A stretch of DNA of 64,000 bases, from contig NZ_AP014648.1 in the NCBI RefSeq assembly GCF_000828475.1, positions 3,305,001 through 3,369,000 on the forward strand. The letters are read 5' to 3'. This stretch comes from Methyloceanibacter caenitepidi. Its GTDB lineage: Bacteria; Pseudomonadota; Alphaproteobacteria; Rhizobiales; Methyloligellaceae. Position 1 is the stretch's first letter, and each line of letters begins with the position of its first letter. A program made the translations under genes and the position numbers. This document shows positions 19,640 to 30,020 of the stretch, piece by piece. Under the pieces are notes generated by a model. That model searched no databases and was not told the origin of the DNA. It was given only the letters and a program-made list of their open reading frames with translations.

Positions 19640-20590
19640 ATGAGCGAAGCCCCGCTTCTTTTCGACCGGCGACTCTTGCGCGCGCGCAGAGCCCGCTTTG
19701 CGAGCGAAATCGAGGATCGCCAAGTTCTGATCGGCCACGTCGCCGGCGAGATCGCCGACCGGGTCGCGATCATGTTGCGCGCCTTCCCGCGGGCGCTCGA
19801 CCTCGGGGCCTATCACGGCCTGTTGGGGCGGACCATCGCCGAACTGCCGTCGGTCGAGGAGGTGTTCTACGCGGAGAGTGTGCTGGCCTATGCACGCCGC
19901 TGCCCGTCACCCGCCGTCGTCTGCGACGAAGACCTGCTGCCGTTCAAGGACGGCGCCTTCAACCTCGTCGTGTCCGGCCTCGCTCTTCACCGCGTCAACG
20001 ATCTCCCCGGCAGCCTCATCCAGATCCGCCGGGCGCTCGCGCCTGATGGGCTTTTCATGGCCGCGGCGCTTGGCGCCAATGCGCTCGGCGAGTTGCGGGA
20101 ATGTCTGCTCGAAGCGGAAGAGGAGATCGAGGGCGGGGTGTCTCCGCGGGTCGCCCCGTTCGCGGACGTGCGATCCTACGGCGCGCTTCTGCAACGCGCC
20201 GGCTTCGCCCTGCCCGTCACGGACACGGAGGAACTCGAGGTGATCTACCCCTCGCCCCGTGCGCTGATGCAGGAAATCCGCGCTCTCGGTGGCGGCAACG
20301 TGCTCGTGGCCCGCAGCAAGAAGCCACTGTCGCGGCGGGTGCTGCTGCGAGCGGAGGACCTGTACCGGTCGCGCTACGGCACGCCGGACGGCAAGGTCGC
20401 CGCGACATTCCAATTCGTTTTCATGAGCGGCTGGGGACCGGACCCGAGCCAGCAGAAGCCGCTGAAGCCGGGCTCGGCGCAAAGCCGCCTGGCGGACGCG
20501 CTCAATACGACGGAGCAGCCGGGAGGCGCGAAGGCGTCGTTTCCCAGAACCGATCCCAAGGACGGTTCGAAGACCGATCCGGAGAGTTGA
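19640..20590 (+). CDS. NDUFAF5-like SAM-dependent methyltransferase
   Basis: This 316-residue protein resembles NDUFAF5, the complex I assembly factor, and BioC. The N-terminal LFDRRLLRARRARFA is typical, followed by RALDLGAYHGLLGRTI (about residue 55) and FNLVVSGLALHRVNDLPG (about 110). The C-terminal 40 residues are low complexity. The first glycine-rich motif has Ala-Tyr-His in place of the usual Gly-x-Gly, so SAM binding should be confirmed. It converges on mutT. Confidence 0.8.
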   Translation: MSEAPLLFDRRLLRARRARFASEIEDRQVLIGHVAGEIADRVAIMLRAFPRALDLGAYHGLLGRTIAELPSVEEVFYAESVLAYARRCPSPAVVCDEDLLPFKDGAFNLVVSGLALHRVNDLPGSLIQIRRALAPDGLFMAAALGANALGELRECLLEAEEEIEGGVSPRVAPFADVRSYGALLQRAGFALPVTDTEELEVIYPSPRALMQEIRALGGGNVLVARSKKPLSRRVLLRAEDLYRSRYGTPDGKVAATFQFVFMSGWGPDPSQQKPLKPGSAQSRLADALNTTEQPGGAKASFPRTDPKDGSKTDPES

Positions 20591-20614
20591 AGCCGGGCGA
20601 TTGGCGCGAGGGTC

Positions 20615-21064
20615 CTAGCTGCCAGCCGAGGCGCTGCGTACGCAGTCGAGCAAGCCGGGCAGAAGCCCCTTGAGCGGCTCGTCGGCGGGCGGCATTGCAT
20701 AGTCTTGCAACGCGGCCGGAGCGGCCCAGACCAGCGCCTGCCCCTCTTTGGGTGTGACGTCTCCCGACCACTGCCAGCATGCGAAGAGCGGCATCAGCAG
20801 GTTGAAGTCCGCGTAGGAGAAACTCGAGAACATCAACGGGATGAGCGACGATGGCGCAATCGCGATCCCGAGTTCCTCGTCGAGTTCGCGAATGAGACCG
20901 TGTTCGGGCGTCTCGCCGTCCTCCAGCTTCCCGCCTGGGAACTCCCAGAGCCCCGCGAGCGGCTTGCCTTCGGGCCGCTGAGAAATGAGGACGCGTCCGC
21001 TGTCATCGACCAGCGCACATGCGGCGACCAACACAAGCGGCTTGGCGCGCTCTGCTCCCGTCAC
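20615..21064 (-). CDS. mutT: NUDIX hydrolase MutT-like (8-oxo-dGTP pyrophosphohydrolase)
   Basis: This 149-residue enzyme is predicted to clear oxidised guanine nucleotides from the pool. The full Nudix box is visible ([20 protein letters not shown] continuing EELGI, about residues 41-65). The GTG start at 21064 overlaps the argJ stop by four bases, so it is the downstream partner of argJ. The length fits the short MutT type. Confidence 0.9.
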   Translation of the reverse strand: MTGAERAKPLVLVAACALVDDSGRVLISQRPEGKPLAGLWEFPGGKLEDGETPEHGLIRELDEELGIAIAPSSLIPLMFSSFSYADFNLLMPLFACWQWSGDVTPKEGQALVWAAPAALQDYAMPPADEPLKGLLPGLLDCVRSASAGS

Positions 21065-22299
21065 GACCGGTAATCAGCGTTGATGGCGATGTATTCCTTA
21101 GTGAGATCGCAGGTCCACATCGTATCCGTGCCCTCACCGATGCCCACATCCACGGTGATGTCGATCTCGGGACGCTTCATGTAGGCCGCCCCGTCGACCT
21201 CTTTGTAGGAAGGCGCGACTTCGCCGTCTTTCGCCACTTCGATGTCGCCGAACCAGATCGCTAGCCGGTCGCGGTCGGCCGCCTCACCGGCCTTGCCTAC
21301 GGCCATGACGATACGGCCCCAGTTCGGGTCCTCACCCGCCAGCGCCGTTTTCACCAGAGGCGAATTGCAGATCGCCTTCGCGATTGTGCGCGCCGACGCC
21401 TTTGACTCGGCCCCCTTAACCGTCACCGAGACGAACTTGGTGAGCCCCTCGCCGTCCTGCACGATCTGATGCGCAAGGTCGCGCATAAGATCGAAAAGAG
21501 CCGCGCGGAACCCCGCGAGCCGCTCGTCGTTTCCGTCAGCGATGCGCGGACACGAGCGCCGCTCTGCCGCGCCTGTCGCGAAGAGAAGGACCGTGTCGCT
21601 GGTGGACGTATCGCTGTCGATCGTGATCGCGTTGAAACTGTCTTCGACCAGAGGCGACAGAACGGACTGAAGAGCGGCGGGCTCGATCGGCGCGTCCGTG
21701 AACAGAAAAGAGAGCATCGTCGCCATGTCGGGAGCGATCATGCCGGCGCCCTTGGCGATACCGTTGAGCGTGACGGTCACGCCGCCGATCTCGCAAGTTC
21801 GCGTAGCGAGCTTCGGAAACGTGTCCGTTGTCATGATCGCGCGGGCTGCCATTTCGTACGCGTCGGCCTGCGCCCGTTCCGCAAGACCTGCGAGAAAGCC
21901 CACGAATTTCGACGGGTCGAGCGGCTCGCCGATCACGCCGGTCGAGGCGACATAGACATCCGCATCGAGACACTCGGCGATGCGCGCTGTCGCCCGCACA
22001 GTCTCCGCGACCGCCTCGCGCCCGCGCATGCCCGTGAAGGCATTGGCATTGCCCGAGTTCACGACCAGAGCCCGGGCCATGCCGTGCCGCACATGCTCGC
22101 GGCACCATTCGACAGCCGCCGACGCCGTTTTGGACGTGGTGAACACGCCCGCCACGGCGGTCGATGGCTCGAACAACGCCAAGAGCAGGTCGGTGCGGCC
22201 GGCATAGCGGATCCCGGCCTCGCACGCCGCGAGACGAACGCCCTCGATCGGCGGCAAGACCGGCACCTGCACCGGGGCAAACGGCGAGACTTTGTCCAT
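21061..22299 (-). CDS. argJ: Bifunctional glutamate N-acetyltransferase / N-acetylglutamate synthase ArgJ
   Basis: This 412-residue enzyme recycles the acetyl group from N-acetylornithine to glutamate in arginine synthesis. The self-cleavage site, whose threonine becomes the nucleophile, lies in [16 protein letters not shown] (about residue 190). I use the ATG at 22299, which gives the usual family length; an open frame upstream runs antisense-like through the parvulin gene and is not part of it. It lies 20 bases after the parvulin stop codon. Confidence 0.95.
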   Translation of the reverse strand: MDKVSPFAPVQVPVLPPIEGVRLAACEAGIRYAGRTDLLLALFEPSTAVAGVFTTSKTASAAVEWCREHVRHGMARALVVNSGNANAFTGMRGREAVAETVRATARIAECLDADVYVASTGVIGEPLDPSKFVGFLAGLAERAQADAYEMAARAIMTTDTFPKLATRTCEIGGVTVTLNGIAKGAGMIAPDMATMLSFLFTDAPIEPAALQSVLSPLVEDSFNAITIDSDTSTSDTVLLFATGAAERRSCPRIADGNDERLAGFRAALFDLMRDLAHQIVQDGEGLTKFVSVTVKGAESKASARTIAKAICNSPLVKTALAGEDPNWGRIVMAVGKAGEAADRDRLAIWFGDIEVAKDGEVAPSYKEVDGAAYMKRPEIDITVDVGIGEGTDTMWTCDLTKEYIAINADYRS

Positions 22300-22319
22300 G
22301 ACCGAAACGTCGGCGGCCT

Positions 22320-23192
22320 TTAGTGGTCTTCGTTGAACTCTTCGTCGGGCAGCGGCGGCGCCTCGCCCCGCATGGCTGCGTCCTCCATGGACCGCTTGAT
22401 CTCCGGATCGACAATCTCGATGTCGGCATTGGACCGAAGGTCGTTCACGACCGTCTGGGCCTTGCGCACCACGAGCTGGCTCATGATGGGGTCCTTGACA
22501 TCCTCGAAGGTCGGCAGCTCCTGATCGCGCTTCTCCTCGACCTGGATGATGTGCCAACCGAAGCTCGTCTTCACGGGATCGGAAATCTGACCCACATCGA
22601 GCGCGAAGGCTGCATCCTCGAAAGGCTTCAGCATCTGGCCACGGGTGAAGAAACCGAGATCGCCTCCTTCCGCGTTCTTGTCTTTCGACTTTTCCGACGC
22701 GAGCTTGGCAAAATCGGCGCCGCCATCGAGCTCAGCCTTGATAGCCTTCGCCTGATCTTCCGTATCGACGAGAATATGCCGGGCCTTGATCTCCTGCTCC
22801 GGCTTCACCTTGGCGATGTTCTCTTCGAAGACCTTTTTCGCTTCCGCTTCGGAGACGCCGCCTGTGACGTTCTTGTCGAAGTACGCGTCCCGCAGCGCGC
22901 GCCGCCGGTGATAGGCCTCGCGCTTTGCGAACGTATCTGCCTCGTCCAGCTTTTCCTTTTCACCGGCGCCGGCCATCAGCTCGTTCTCGATCACGAACTG
23001 CATCAGGATCCGCTTGCGGTCGTCGGGACGGACGGTTCCGAGCCGCGGTCCGACTTCGGAGGCGGCAAAGTCTAGATCGGATTGTTTGATCTCCACCCCG
23101 TTCACGCGCGCGACGACAGCGTCGTCGGCGAGTACTGGCGGCACAAGGAACATCGACGCTGCCAGGAGCAGCAAGGCTGACCACAATTTCAC
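22320..23192 (-). CDS. Exported parvulin-type peptidylprolyl isomerase
   Basis: This protein of about 290 residues is predicted to fold proteins arriving in the periplasm. A signal peptide ([20 protein letters not shown], cleaved near DDA), an N-terminal SurA-like helical domain, and a parvulin rotamase domain ([13 protein letters not shown] to [12 protein letters not shown], about 140-245) are visible. I choose GTG at 23192 with an AGGA site eight bases upstream, because it places the signal peptide at the start. The frame stays open to an ATG at 23300, which would add 36 Pro/Ala-rich residues. It precedes argJ and mutT on the same strand. Confidence 0.85.
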   Translation of the reverse strand: MKLWSALLLLAASMFLVPPVLADDAVVARVNGVEIKQSDLDFAASEVGPRLGTVRPDDRKRILMQFVIENELMAGAGEKEKLDEADTFAKREAYHRRRALRDAYFDKNVTGGVSEAEAKKVFEENIAKVKPEQEIKARHILVDTEDQAKAIKAELDGGADFAKLASEKSKDKNAEGGDLGFFTRGQMLKPFEDAAFALDVGQISDPVKTSFGWHIIQVEEKRDQELPTFEDVKDPIMSQLVVRKAQTVVNDLRSNADIEIVDPEIKRSMEDAAMRGEAPPLPDEEFNEDH

Positions 23193-23310
23193 TGGATTAA
23201 TCCTCGTCTTCGGCTCCGGCCTAATCACATCGATTGGTGGCGGAGCGGGTTTGGGTGCTTCCCCAGACGCCTTCTTAGCGTTGGCCTCGGGACTTGCCAA
23301 CCCGCAGGAA

Positions 23311-23348
23311 TTGACAGGATTCTATTTATTCAATAGTTCTAGAACTAT
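23311..23348 (+). promoter_or_regulatory. arsR promoter with operator palindrome over the start codon
   Basis: A perfect 16-base palindrome, ATAGTTCTAGAACTAT, occupies 23333-23348 and includes the first two bases of the arsR ATG. A consensus -35 box, TTGACA, lies at 23311-23316. No Shine-Dalgarno sequence precedes the ATG. This fits an autorepressed promoter giving a very short or leaderless mRNA. That ArsR binds this site is an inference. Confidence 0.6.
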
Positions 23349-23688
23349 GGATATTAACGAGGCTGTCGACGCGCTGGGCGGGCTGGCACAGGAAACCCGT
23401 CTCAAGGTTTTCAGGCTGCTGGTCCGGGCGGGCTTCAACGGGATGGCGGCGGGCGATATCGCCAAGGCGGTCGGCATCCCGAAGAACACACTGTCATCCC
23501 ACCTGGCTATCCTTGCGCGCGCCAATCTCGTCCAGGCCCGAAAAGAAGGCCGGTCCATGATCTACGCCGTGGATCTCGAAGGGACCCGGGCTCTGCTGTC
23601 CTTCCTAGTGGAGGACTGTTGTCAGGGAGACCCGTCGGTTTGCGGCCCATTGATCGAGACGACCTTGGCAACGTGTTGTTCGGAGTGA
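23347..23688 (+). CDS. arsR: ArsR family metalloid-sensing repressor
   Basis: This 113-residue winged-helix repressor has its recognition helix around IPKNTLSSHLAILARANLV (about 44-62). Its C-terminus is rich in cysteine: Cys91-Cys92, Cys99 and Cys110-Cys111. Vicinal and nearby cysteines at this end are used for As(III) or Sb(III) sensing in one branch of the family, so a thiophilic metalloid is the likely signal. An operator-like palindrome covers the start codon. The arsenate-reductase gene follows after 15 bases. Confidence 0.88.
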   Translation: MDINEAVDALGGLAQETRLKVFRLLVRAGFNGMAAGDIAKAVGIPKNTLSSHLAILARANLVQARKEGRSMIYAVDLEGTRALLSFLVEDCCQGDPSVCGPLIETTLATCCSE

Positions 23689-23703
23689 ACGGAGGAAACC
23701 GAC

Positions 23704-24237
23704 ATGAAAACCGGCGACGCTAACGATCCCCTGAACGTGCTTTTCCTATGCACGGGCAATTCCGCTCGTTCCATCATGGCCGAATGCATCATGAACCGCG
23801 AAGGCGCAGGCAAGTTCAAAGCCTATAGCGCAGGCAGCATGCCGGCCGGCCAGGTCAACCCGTATGCTCTAAACCTGTTGCAAAAGCTGAATTACGACGT
23901 GTCCGGCCTGCGCTCGAAGTCCTGGGAGGAGTTCAGCGGGCCCGATGCTCCCAAGCTCGATTTCGTCTTCACCGTTTGCGACAACGCTGCCAACGAGGTC
24001 TGCCCGATCTGGCCCGGTCAGCCCATGTCCGCCCATTGGGGCCTTCCGGATCCGGCAGCAGTCGAGGGCACCGACGCGGAACGAGCGCTCGCCTTCGACG
24101 ACACCTATCGCATGCTGTTTCAGCGCATCACGATCTTCGTGAACCTGCCGTTTGCAAGCCTGAGCAAGCTCTCGTTGCAAAAACAGCTCGACGAAATCGG
24201 CAAACACCGCGCTGCAACCACCAAAGAGCCTGCCTGA
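23704..24237 (+). CDS. arsC: Arsenate reductase, low-molecular-weight phosphatase type
   Basis: This 177-residue protein belongs to the LMW protein tyrosine phosphatase fold used by thioredoxin-linked arsenate reductases. The CX5R loop is CTGNSAR (Cys16-Arg22), and the redox pair expected of the reductase branch is visible as Cys92 and Cys100 in VCDNAANEVCP. The C-terminal part (about 130-177) extends beyond the 130-140 residues of the classical enzyme. It is co-transcribed with arsR, but no arsenite exporter gene is visible nearby. A tyrosine phosphatase role is the alternative. Confidence 0.85.
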   Translation: MKTGDANDPLNVLFLCTGNSARSIMAECIMNREGAGKFKAYSAGSMPAGQVNPYALNLLQKLNYDVSGLRSKSWEEFSGPDAPKLDFVFTVCDNAANEVCPIWPGQPMSAHWGLPDPAAVEGTDAERALAFDDTYRMLFQRITIFVNLPFASLSKLSLQKQLDEIGKHRAATTKEPA

Positions 24238-24309
24238 CAGTGCCACGCGTGCCCCGCCGCTCGCGTTGACAAGGCAGAGGCCGCCACTTATGTCTCCGGC
24301 GTTGACCCC

Positions 24310-24330
24310 CGGCATTTCTCGCCGTTTTTT
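24310..24330 (+). terminator. Possible terminator after arsC
   Basis: Short arms cggc and gccg around a seven-base loop are followed at once by six T residues. The stem is weak, but position (73 bases after arsC, before secA) and the T-run fit a terminator. Confidence 0.4.
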
Positions 24331-24444
24331 CTAGGAACCGGCGAACAACCACCGGGGGTCCCACACTCCATCCGCCAAGGACCTCCAGGGCTCTGAGAAG
24401 AGCCCCGCGCGGCCCGGCTCACGCCATGAGAGGCTAAAGGTTCG

Positions 24445-27207
24445 ATGCTTTCCCTCGGCGCCATTGCCAATAAAGTCTTCGGCTCGTCCAACGACCGCAA
24501 ACTGAAGAAATACGACCCGGTTGTCGCGGCGATCAACGCCCTGGAGCCCGAAGTTTCCGCTCTGTCCGACGAGGCGCTGCGCGCCCGCACCGACGAGTTC
24601 CGCAAGCGCCTTGCCGGGGGCGAAACGCTCGACGATCTGTTGCCGGAAGCGTTCGCCACGGTCCGGGAGGCCGCCAAACGCACGCTGGGTCAGCGCCATT
24701 TCGACGTGCAGCTGATCGGCGGCATGGTTCTGCATGAAGGCCGGATCGCCGAGATGAAAACCGGCGAGGGCAAGACGCTCGTCGCCACGCTTCCCGTCTA
24801 CCTGAACGCGCTGACCGGCAAGGGCGTGCACGTCGTGACGGTGAACGACTATCTCGCCAAGCGCGACGCCGCATGGATGGGACAGGTCTACTCGTTCCTG
24901 GGGCTCACCGTCGGCACGATCGAGCACGAGTTGAACGACGAGCAGCGCAAGGCCCAGTACGCGTGCGACGTCACCTACGGCACGAACAACGAGTACGGTT
25001 TCGACTATCTGCGCGACAACATGAAGTATCTCGAAAGCGAGATGGTCCAGCGCGGACACACCTTCGCCATCGTCGACGAGGTGGACTCCATTCTGATCGA
25101 CGAGGCGCGGACCCCGCTCATTATTTCCGGTCCCCTCGACGACCGCTCTGATTTCTACAACACGATCGACGTGTTCATCCCCAAGCTCAAAGACGAAGAC
25201 TTCGAGCTCGACGAGAAGACCCGCCAGGTGTCGCTCACCGAAGAAGGCAACGAGCATATCGAACAGCTTCTCATCGAAGCTGACCTTCTCAAGGGCGACT
25301 CTCTCTACGACGTCGAGAATGTCAGCGTGGTGCATCACGTCCAGCAGGCTCTGCGCGCCCACAAAGTGTTTCAGCGCGATCGCGACTACATCGTGAAGAA
25401 TGGCGAAGTCGTCCTGATCGACGAGTTCACCGGCCGCATGATGTCCGGCCGGCGCTTTTCCGAGGGCCTGCACCAGGCGCTGGAGGCGAAGGAACACGTG
25501 GAGATCCAGCCGGAGAACCAGACCTTCGCGACGATCACGTTCCAGAACTACTTCCGACTCTACGAGAAGCTTGCCGGAATGACCGGCACGGCCCTGACGG
25601 AGGCCGACGAGTTCATGGATATTTACGGCCTCGACGTGATCGAAGTGCCGACCAACCGGCCCATGGCGCGCATCGACGAAGACGACGAGGTGTACCGGAC
25701 GGCGAAAGAGAAATACGACGCCATCATCGAACTGATCCGGGACGCGCAAGAGCGCGGCCAGCCGATGCTCGTCGGCACCACCTCGATCGAGAAATCGGAA
25801 ATTCTTTCGGAACTCCTGAAGAAACGCAAAGTGCCGCACAACGTGCTCAACGCGCGCTATCACGAGCAGGAAGCCCATATCGTCGCACAAGCCGGCGTGC
25901 CGGGCGCGATCACCATCGCCACGAACATGGCCGGCCGCGGCACGGACATCCAGCTCGGCGGCAACCCGGACATGCGGCTTGAGGATTGGCTCGCCGAGCA
26001 GGCTGAAAAAGGCAAGGAGCCGAGCCCCGCCGAAGTCGAGGCGAAGCGCGCCGAGATCGACGCGGATGTTCAAGAGAAGAAGAAGAAGGCGCTCGAGGCC
26101 GGCGGTCTTTACGTGGTGGGCACCGAACGCCATGAAAGCCGCCGTATCGACAACCAGCTCCGCGGCCGTTCGGGCCGTCAGGGCGATCCGGGTGCATCCC
26201 GCTTCTTCCTGTCCCTCGAGGACGATCTGATGCGTATCTTCGGGTCCGAACGCATGGACGGCATGTTGCAGGCGCTCGGTCTCAAGGAGGGCGAAGCCAT
26301 CGTCCATCCCTGGATCAACAAGGCCCTGGAAAAGGCGCAAGGCAAGGTCGAAGCGCGCAACTTCGACATCCGCAAGAACGTCGTGAAGTTCGACAACGTG
26401 ATGAACGATCAACGCAAGGCGATCTTCGAGCAGCGTCGCGAACTCCTGGCGGACGAAGATCTGGCCGAGACCATCGCGGAAATGCGCCGCCAGGTCGTCG
26501 ACGATTTGGTCGCCGAGGCAATCCCCGAGAAGTCCTATCCGGAACAATGGGACCTCGAGGGGCTCAAAGAGAAGATTGGCAACGTCTTCGCCCTCGAATT
26601 GCCCGTCACCGATTGGGCGGACGAGGAAGGCATCGCCGAAGCTGAGATTCACGAGCGGCTCATCAAGGCGACCGACGAGGCCGCTGCCCGCAAAGCCGCG
26701 AGGTTCGGCTCGGACACCATGCGCCAGCTCGAGCGCGCGGTTCTGCTCCAGACGCTCGACAGTCTATGGCGAGAACACCTTGTGACGCTCGAGCATTTGC
26801 GTCAGGTCATCGGCCTTCGCGGTTACGGCCAGCGCGACCCGCTGAACGAGTTCAAGAGCGAAAGTTTTACCTTGTTCGAGCAGATGCTGGCCCGCCTGCG
26901 CGAAGCGGTCACCGGGCAGATCATGCACGCCGAGATCGCGCAGGAATCCGACGCGCCGTCCTTGGACATCACCGACCTGCCACCCATGGAGGCGCACCAC
27001 ATCGACCCCACAACGGGCGAGGACGAGTTCGCGATGGAGGGTGCGGACCCCGCGCCTGCATCCGGCGCCGCGCCCTTACGCACCCGCAAGGCGGCCGCCG
27101 TGGCGCTCGACCCTTCCGATCCCTCCACCTGGGGCAAGGTACAGCGCAACGCGCCCTGCCCGTGCGGATCGGGCAAGAAATACAAGCACTGCCACGGGGC
27201 GTTTTAG
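24445..27207 (+). CDS. secA: Preprotein translocase ATPase SecA
   Basis: This 920-residue motor pushes unfolded preproteins through SecYEG at the inner membrane. Visible parts are the first nucleotide-binding fold with [15 protein letters not shown] (about residues 103-117), the [20 protein letters not shown]-type motif (about 212), the preprotein cross-linking domain, the second fold with [17 protein letters not shown] (about 495), the helical scaffold and a C-terminal zinc motif [14 protein letters not shown] that binds SecB. Its ATG has AAAGG upstream. A short hairpin (24387-24404) lies in the leader. Confidence 0.98.
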   Translation: MLSLGAIANKVFGSSNDRKLKKYDPVVAAINALEPEVSALSDEALRARTDEFRKRLAGGETLDDLLPEAFATVREAAKRTLGQRHFDVQLIGGMVLHEGRIAEMKTGEGKTLVATLPVYLNALTGKGVHVVTVNDYLAKRDAAWMGQVYSFLGLTVGTIEHELNDEQRKAQYACDVTYGTNNEYGFDYLRDNMKYLESEMVQRGHTFAIVDEVDSILIDEARTPLIISGPLDDRSDFYNTIDVFIPKLKDEDFELDEKTRQVSLTEEGNEHIEQLLIEADLLKGDSLYDVENVSVVHHVQQALRAHKVFQRDRDYIVKNGEVVLIDEFTGRMMSGRRFSEGLHQALEAKEHVEIQPENQTFATITFQNYFRLYEKLAGMTGTALTEADEFMDIYGLDVIEVPTNRPMARIDEDDEVYRTAKEKYDAIIELIRDAQERGQPMLVGTTSIEKSEILSELLKKRKVPHNVLNARYHEQEAHIVAQAGVPGAITIATNMAGRGTDIQLGGNPDMRLEDWLAEQAEKGKEPSPAEVEAKRAEIDADVQEKKKKALEAGGLYVVGTERHESRRIDNQLRGRSGRQGDPGASRFFLSLEDDLMRIFGSERMDGMLQALGLKEGEAIVHPWINKALEKAQGKVEARNFDIRKNVVKFDNVMNDQRKAIFEQRRELLADEDLAETIAEMRRQVVDDLVAEAIPEKSYPEQWDLEGLKEKIGNVFALELPVTDWADEEGIAEAEIHERLIKATDEAAARKAARFGSDTMRQLERAVLLQTLDSLWREHLVTLEHLRQVIGLRGYGQRDPLNEFKSESFTLFEQMLARLREAVTGQIMHAEIAQESDAPSLDITDLPPMEAHHIDPTTGEDEFAMEGADPAPASGAAPLRTRKAAAVALDPSDPSTWGKVQRNAPCPCGSGKKYKHCHGAF

Positions 27208-27283
27208 CGACAACAGATCTGTTTGAAGCCAACGCACCGGTGGCGCGGAGGGGCGAAAGCCTGACGGGAGACCCGCGAACGCC

Positions 27284-29056
27284 ATGACGGTCGACCAAGC
27301 GCTCGCCTTCGCCATCGTCGTCGGCATGATGGCGCTCTTCATCTGGGGACGTTTGCGCTACGACGTCGTGGCGCTCCTATCGCTGTTGGCCGCGATCGCC
27401 GCGGGCATCGTTCCACCCGAAAAGGCCTTCTCCGGTTTCAGCGACGACATCGTCATCATCGTTGGCAGCGCCCTCATCGTCAGCGCCGCGGTGGGCCGGT
27501 CGGGCGTGATCGAACGGCTGGTGCGCCAGTTCGGCCCCTATCTCACGACGGTATACCGGCAGATCGCCGCCCTGGTGGGCTCGGTCACCGTCATGTCCGG
27601 CTTCGTGAAGAATATCGGCGCGCTGGCGATGCTAATGCCGGTCGCGTTCCAGGTCTCCCGCCGCAGCGGAACCTCACCGTCCTCTCTTCTTATGCCCATG
27701 TCCTTCGGCGCCCTTCTCGGCGGCACCGTCACGCTCATCGGCACCTCTCCGAACATCATCGTGAGCCGGGTCCGCGAACAAAGCATCGGCCAGCCTTTCG
27801 AGATGTTCGACTTCGCGCCCGTCGGTGCCTGCCTCTCGCTCATCGGCTTCGTGTTCCTGCTGGTCGGCTGGCGGCTTCTTCCCAAGGACCGAAAAGGGAT
27901 CGTGTCCATGGATGCAGCCTTCACATTGGAAGGCTACACGACCGAGGTCGCCGTTCCCGAAGACTCGCCCGCCACCGACATCACCGTGAAGGCGCTCGAG
28001 GACCTGAGCGAGGGCGACGTCGAAGTCATCTCCCTGATCCGGGGAACGGTGCGCCGCTTTGACCCCGCGGGGAACAGCATCATCCGGGCGGGCGATTTGT
28101 TGATCCTGCGCGGCGAACCGTCCGCGTTGGAACGGCTCGTTGCGCTGGAGAAGCTGACCCTCGTGCCTCATGCGGAAGGCAACGGGCGTGACACGCCGAG
28201 CGACGAGATCGGCATCATGGAAGCGGTCATCACACCGGATTCCGAGCTTATCGGCTATTCGGTCGGCCAATTGAAACTCGCCGACCGGTACGGCATGGAC
28301 CTCCTTGCCGTGAGCCGGACCGGACGCCGTATCGCCAACCGGTTGCGCGCTGTGAGGCTCCGTGCTGGCGACGTGGTCGTGCTCCAAGGCAATCTGACCA
28401 CGATGCCGGAGACGCTGGGCGCGCTGCACCTTCTGCCGCTGGCCGAGCGCGACTTGCGGATCGGTCGGCGGGGCAGCCTCCTGCCCCTTGCCGTCCTGGC
28501 CGTGGCCATGGGCCTTGTCGCATTCAGCATCGTGCCTGTGGCCATCGCCTTCTTCGGGGCCGCCGTCGTGCTGCTGCTCCTGCGCTCGCTGTCCCTGCGG
28601 GAAGCCTATGACGTGGTCGAGTGGCCGATCCTGGTCATGCTGGGCGCGCTCATTCCCGTCAGTGACGCGCTCCGCACCACGGGCGGCACGGACCTCATCG
28701 CCGGGTGGCTGTCGGAGACCGCGTCTTATCTGCCGGCCTACGGGGCGCTGCTCCTCCTCATGGCCGCGGCCATGGCGGTCACGCCCTTCCTCAACAACGC
28801 CGCCACGGTGCTCGTCATGGCGCCGATCGCCGCGAGCTTCGCCGGCAATCTCGGCTACAACCCCGATGCATTCCTGATGGGGGTCGCCATCGGCGCGGCC
28901 TGCGATTTCCTGACGCCCATCGGCCATCAGTGCAACACGCTGGTGATGGGTCCCGGAGGCTATCGCTTTGGCGATTACTGGCGGCTGGGCCTGCCGCTCT
29001 CCGTCATTGTGCTGCTCGCGGGCACACCGCTCATTCTGTATTTCTGGCCTCTGTAG
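27284..29056 (+). CDS. SLC13-type permease with two TrkA-C domains
   Basis: This 590-residue inner-membrane transporter has hydrophobic helices across about residues 1-195, then two RCK/TrkA-C regulatory domains (about 210-300 and 310-385), then further helices to the end. The paired conserved motifs SGFVKNIGALAMLMPV in the first half and TPFLNNAATVLVMAPI in the second belong to the anion-transporter (DASS/ArsB-like) family. The substrate, perhaps a dicarboxylate or sulfate, cannot be read from sequence. Its 3' end overlaps the convergent L,D-transpeptidase gene by 26 bases. Confidence 0.87.
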   Translation: MTVDQALAFAIVVGMMALFIWGRLRYDVVALLSLLAAIAAGIVPPEKAFSGFSDDIVIIVGSALIVSAAVGRSGVIERLVRQFGPYLTTVYRQIAALVGSVTVMSGFVKNIGALAMLMPVAFQVSRRSGTSPSSLLMPMSFGALLGGTVTLIGTSPNIIVSRVREQSIGQPFEMFDFAPVGACLSLIGFVFLLVGWRLLPKDRKGIVSMDAAFTLEGYTTEVAVPEDSPATDITVKALEDLSEGDVEVISLIRGTVRRFDPAGNSIIRAGDLLILRGEPSALERLVALEKLTLVPHAEGNGRDTPSDEIGIMEAVITPDSELIGYSVGQLKLADRYGMDLLAVSRTGRRIANRLRAVRLRAGDVVVLQGNLTTMPETLGALHLLPLAERDLRIGRRGSLLPLAVLAVAMGLVAFSIVPVAIAFFGAAVVLLLLRSLSLREAYDVVEWPILVMLGALIPVSDALRTTGGTDLIAGWLSETASYLPAYGALLLLMAAAMAVTPFLNNAATVLVMAPIAASFAGNLGYNPDAFLMGVAIGAACDFLTPIGHQCNTLVMGPGGYRFGDYWRLGLPLSVIVLLAGTPLILYFWPL

Positions 29057-29912
29057 TGGCGGCCCGTTCGCGCGGACTGGGTCGGGCCACAGTGTCGGGG
29101 CAGTACGCCTCGACCGCGCTGTCCACCGTGGCGGCGCTGCCCCGCTCGAACACGTAAGACCCATCGCACACGCTGACCTTCGGCGGCACCCGGTCGCGGG
29201 CAAACAGGTCGTGACCCGTTTTGAGGTTGGCCCAGAACGGCGCCCATTTGTCTCCCGACCGGAGACGCAGATTTTTCTCGGTCATCCGGAAGGGAAAGGC
29301 GTGAACGGGGATGCGGGCCTGGCCGTTGTCGAGCGCCGCGGTGACGAAGGCCCAGAGTTCGTCCACCACCCCGTCAGTGACGGCAAAGCAACCGATGGAC
29401 GCGCAGCCGCCATGCACCATCAGAAACGAGCCGGTGCGCCCCTTGCTCTGGTCATAGGCGTTCGGAAAGCCGAGATTGAAGGAAAGGTGCTCGACGCTGT
29501 TGGGATTGAGCGCGTCCTTGTCCACCGTGTAGAAGCCCTCGGGCGCCTGCCGGTCGCCTTCCTTCAGCTTCGGCCCGAGGCGCCCGGACCACATGCAGAT
29601 CGGATAGGTCGCGAAGCGCTCGAAACGGCCGTTCTTCTGCACCCAGAGCTCGATTTCGGATTCGAGCTTGTAGATGCGGATGTGCACCGGCATGCCGGGC
29701 TTCACGCCGGCTTCGTTCATCCGCGCGGAGAAGCGGCTTAGATCCGGCGTCCCCGGCAGCGGACGGCCGGACCGGAAGTGCCCTCGGTTGTCCTGGCGGT
29801 CCCAATTGATGGTGACCCGGTCGATGAGCTGCCGCCCCTCGGGCGTGAACAGGTAGTACGCACCGCCCGCGAGCGCCGTCAGCAGAATAGAGACGAAAAG
29901 TAAGCGCAGCAT
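29031..29912 (-). CDS. L,D-transpeptidase-family protein (YkuD), paralogue A
   Basis: This 293-residue exported protein starts with a hydrophobic signal segment (LLFVSILLTALAGGAYYLF). The YkuD-type catalytic site is visible as HGGCASIGCFA with His167 and Cys175. This spacing, with an extra Cys170, is that of the murein L,D-transpeptidase family related to E. coli YafK, not the HGCVR type at 16.2 kb. It is closely related to the next gene upstream. It may cross-link peptidoglycan or cleave protein-peptidoglycan bonds, as YafK (DpaA) does; which one is not known. Confidence 0.85.
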   Translation of the reverse strand: MLRLLFVSILLTALAGGAYYLFTPEGRQLIDRVTINWDRQDNRGHFRSGRPLPGTPDLSRFSARMNEAGVKPGMPVHIRIYKLESEIELWVQKNGRFERFATYPICMWSGRLGPKLKEGDRQAPEGFYTVDKDALNPNSVEHLSFNLGFPNAYDQSKGRTGSFLMVHGGCASIGCFAVTDGVVDELWAFVTAALDNGQARIPVHAFPFRMTEKNLRLRSGDKWAPFWANLKTGHDLFARDRVPPKVSVCDGSYVFERGSAATVDSAVEAYCPDTVARPSPRERAATTEARNTE

Positions 29913-30020
29913 CGTCAGCCCTCTCGGACAAGAGCGATTGTCGGCCTCATGCTAGGGGCGCCAGTTAGCCTCGGAAAGAGGGCTAGAGGATGATCCCCGC
30001 AACCGTGAATACGCCTCCGG

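Noticed and set aside
22300..22557. N-terminal extension of argJ by 86 residues
   Set aside because: The extension runs through the end of the parvulin gene in another frame, is Arg/Gly-rich and has no family match. The ATG at 22299 gives normal ArgJ length.
24331..26652. 773-residue antisense frame opposite secA
   Set aside because: It is the mirror of secA in a GC-rich codon pattern. It shows no signal, motif or ribosome site, while secA is complete.
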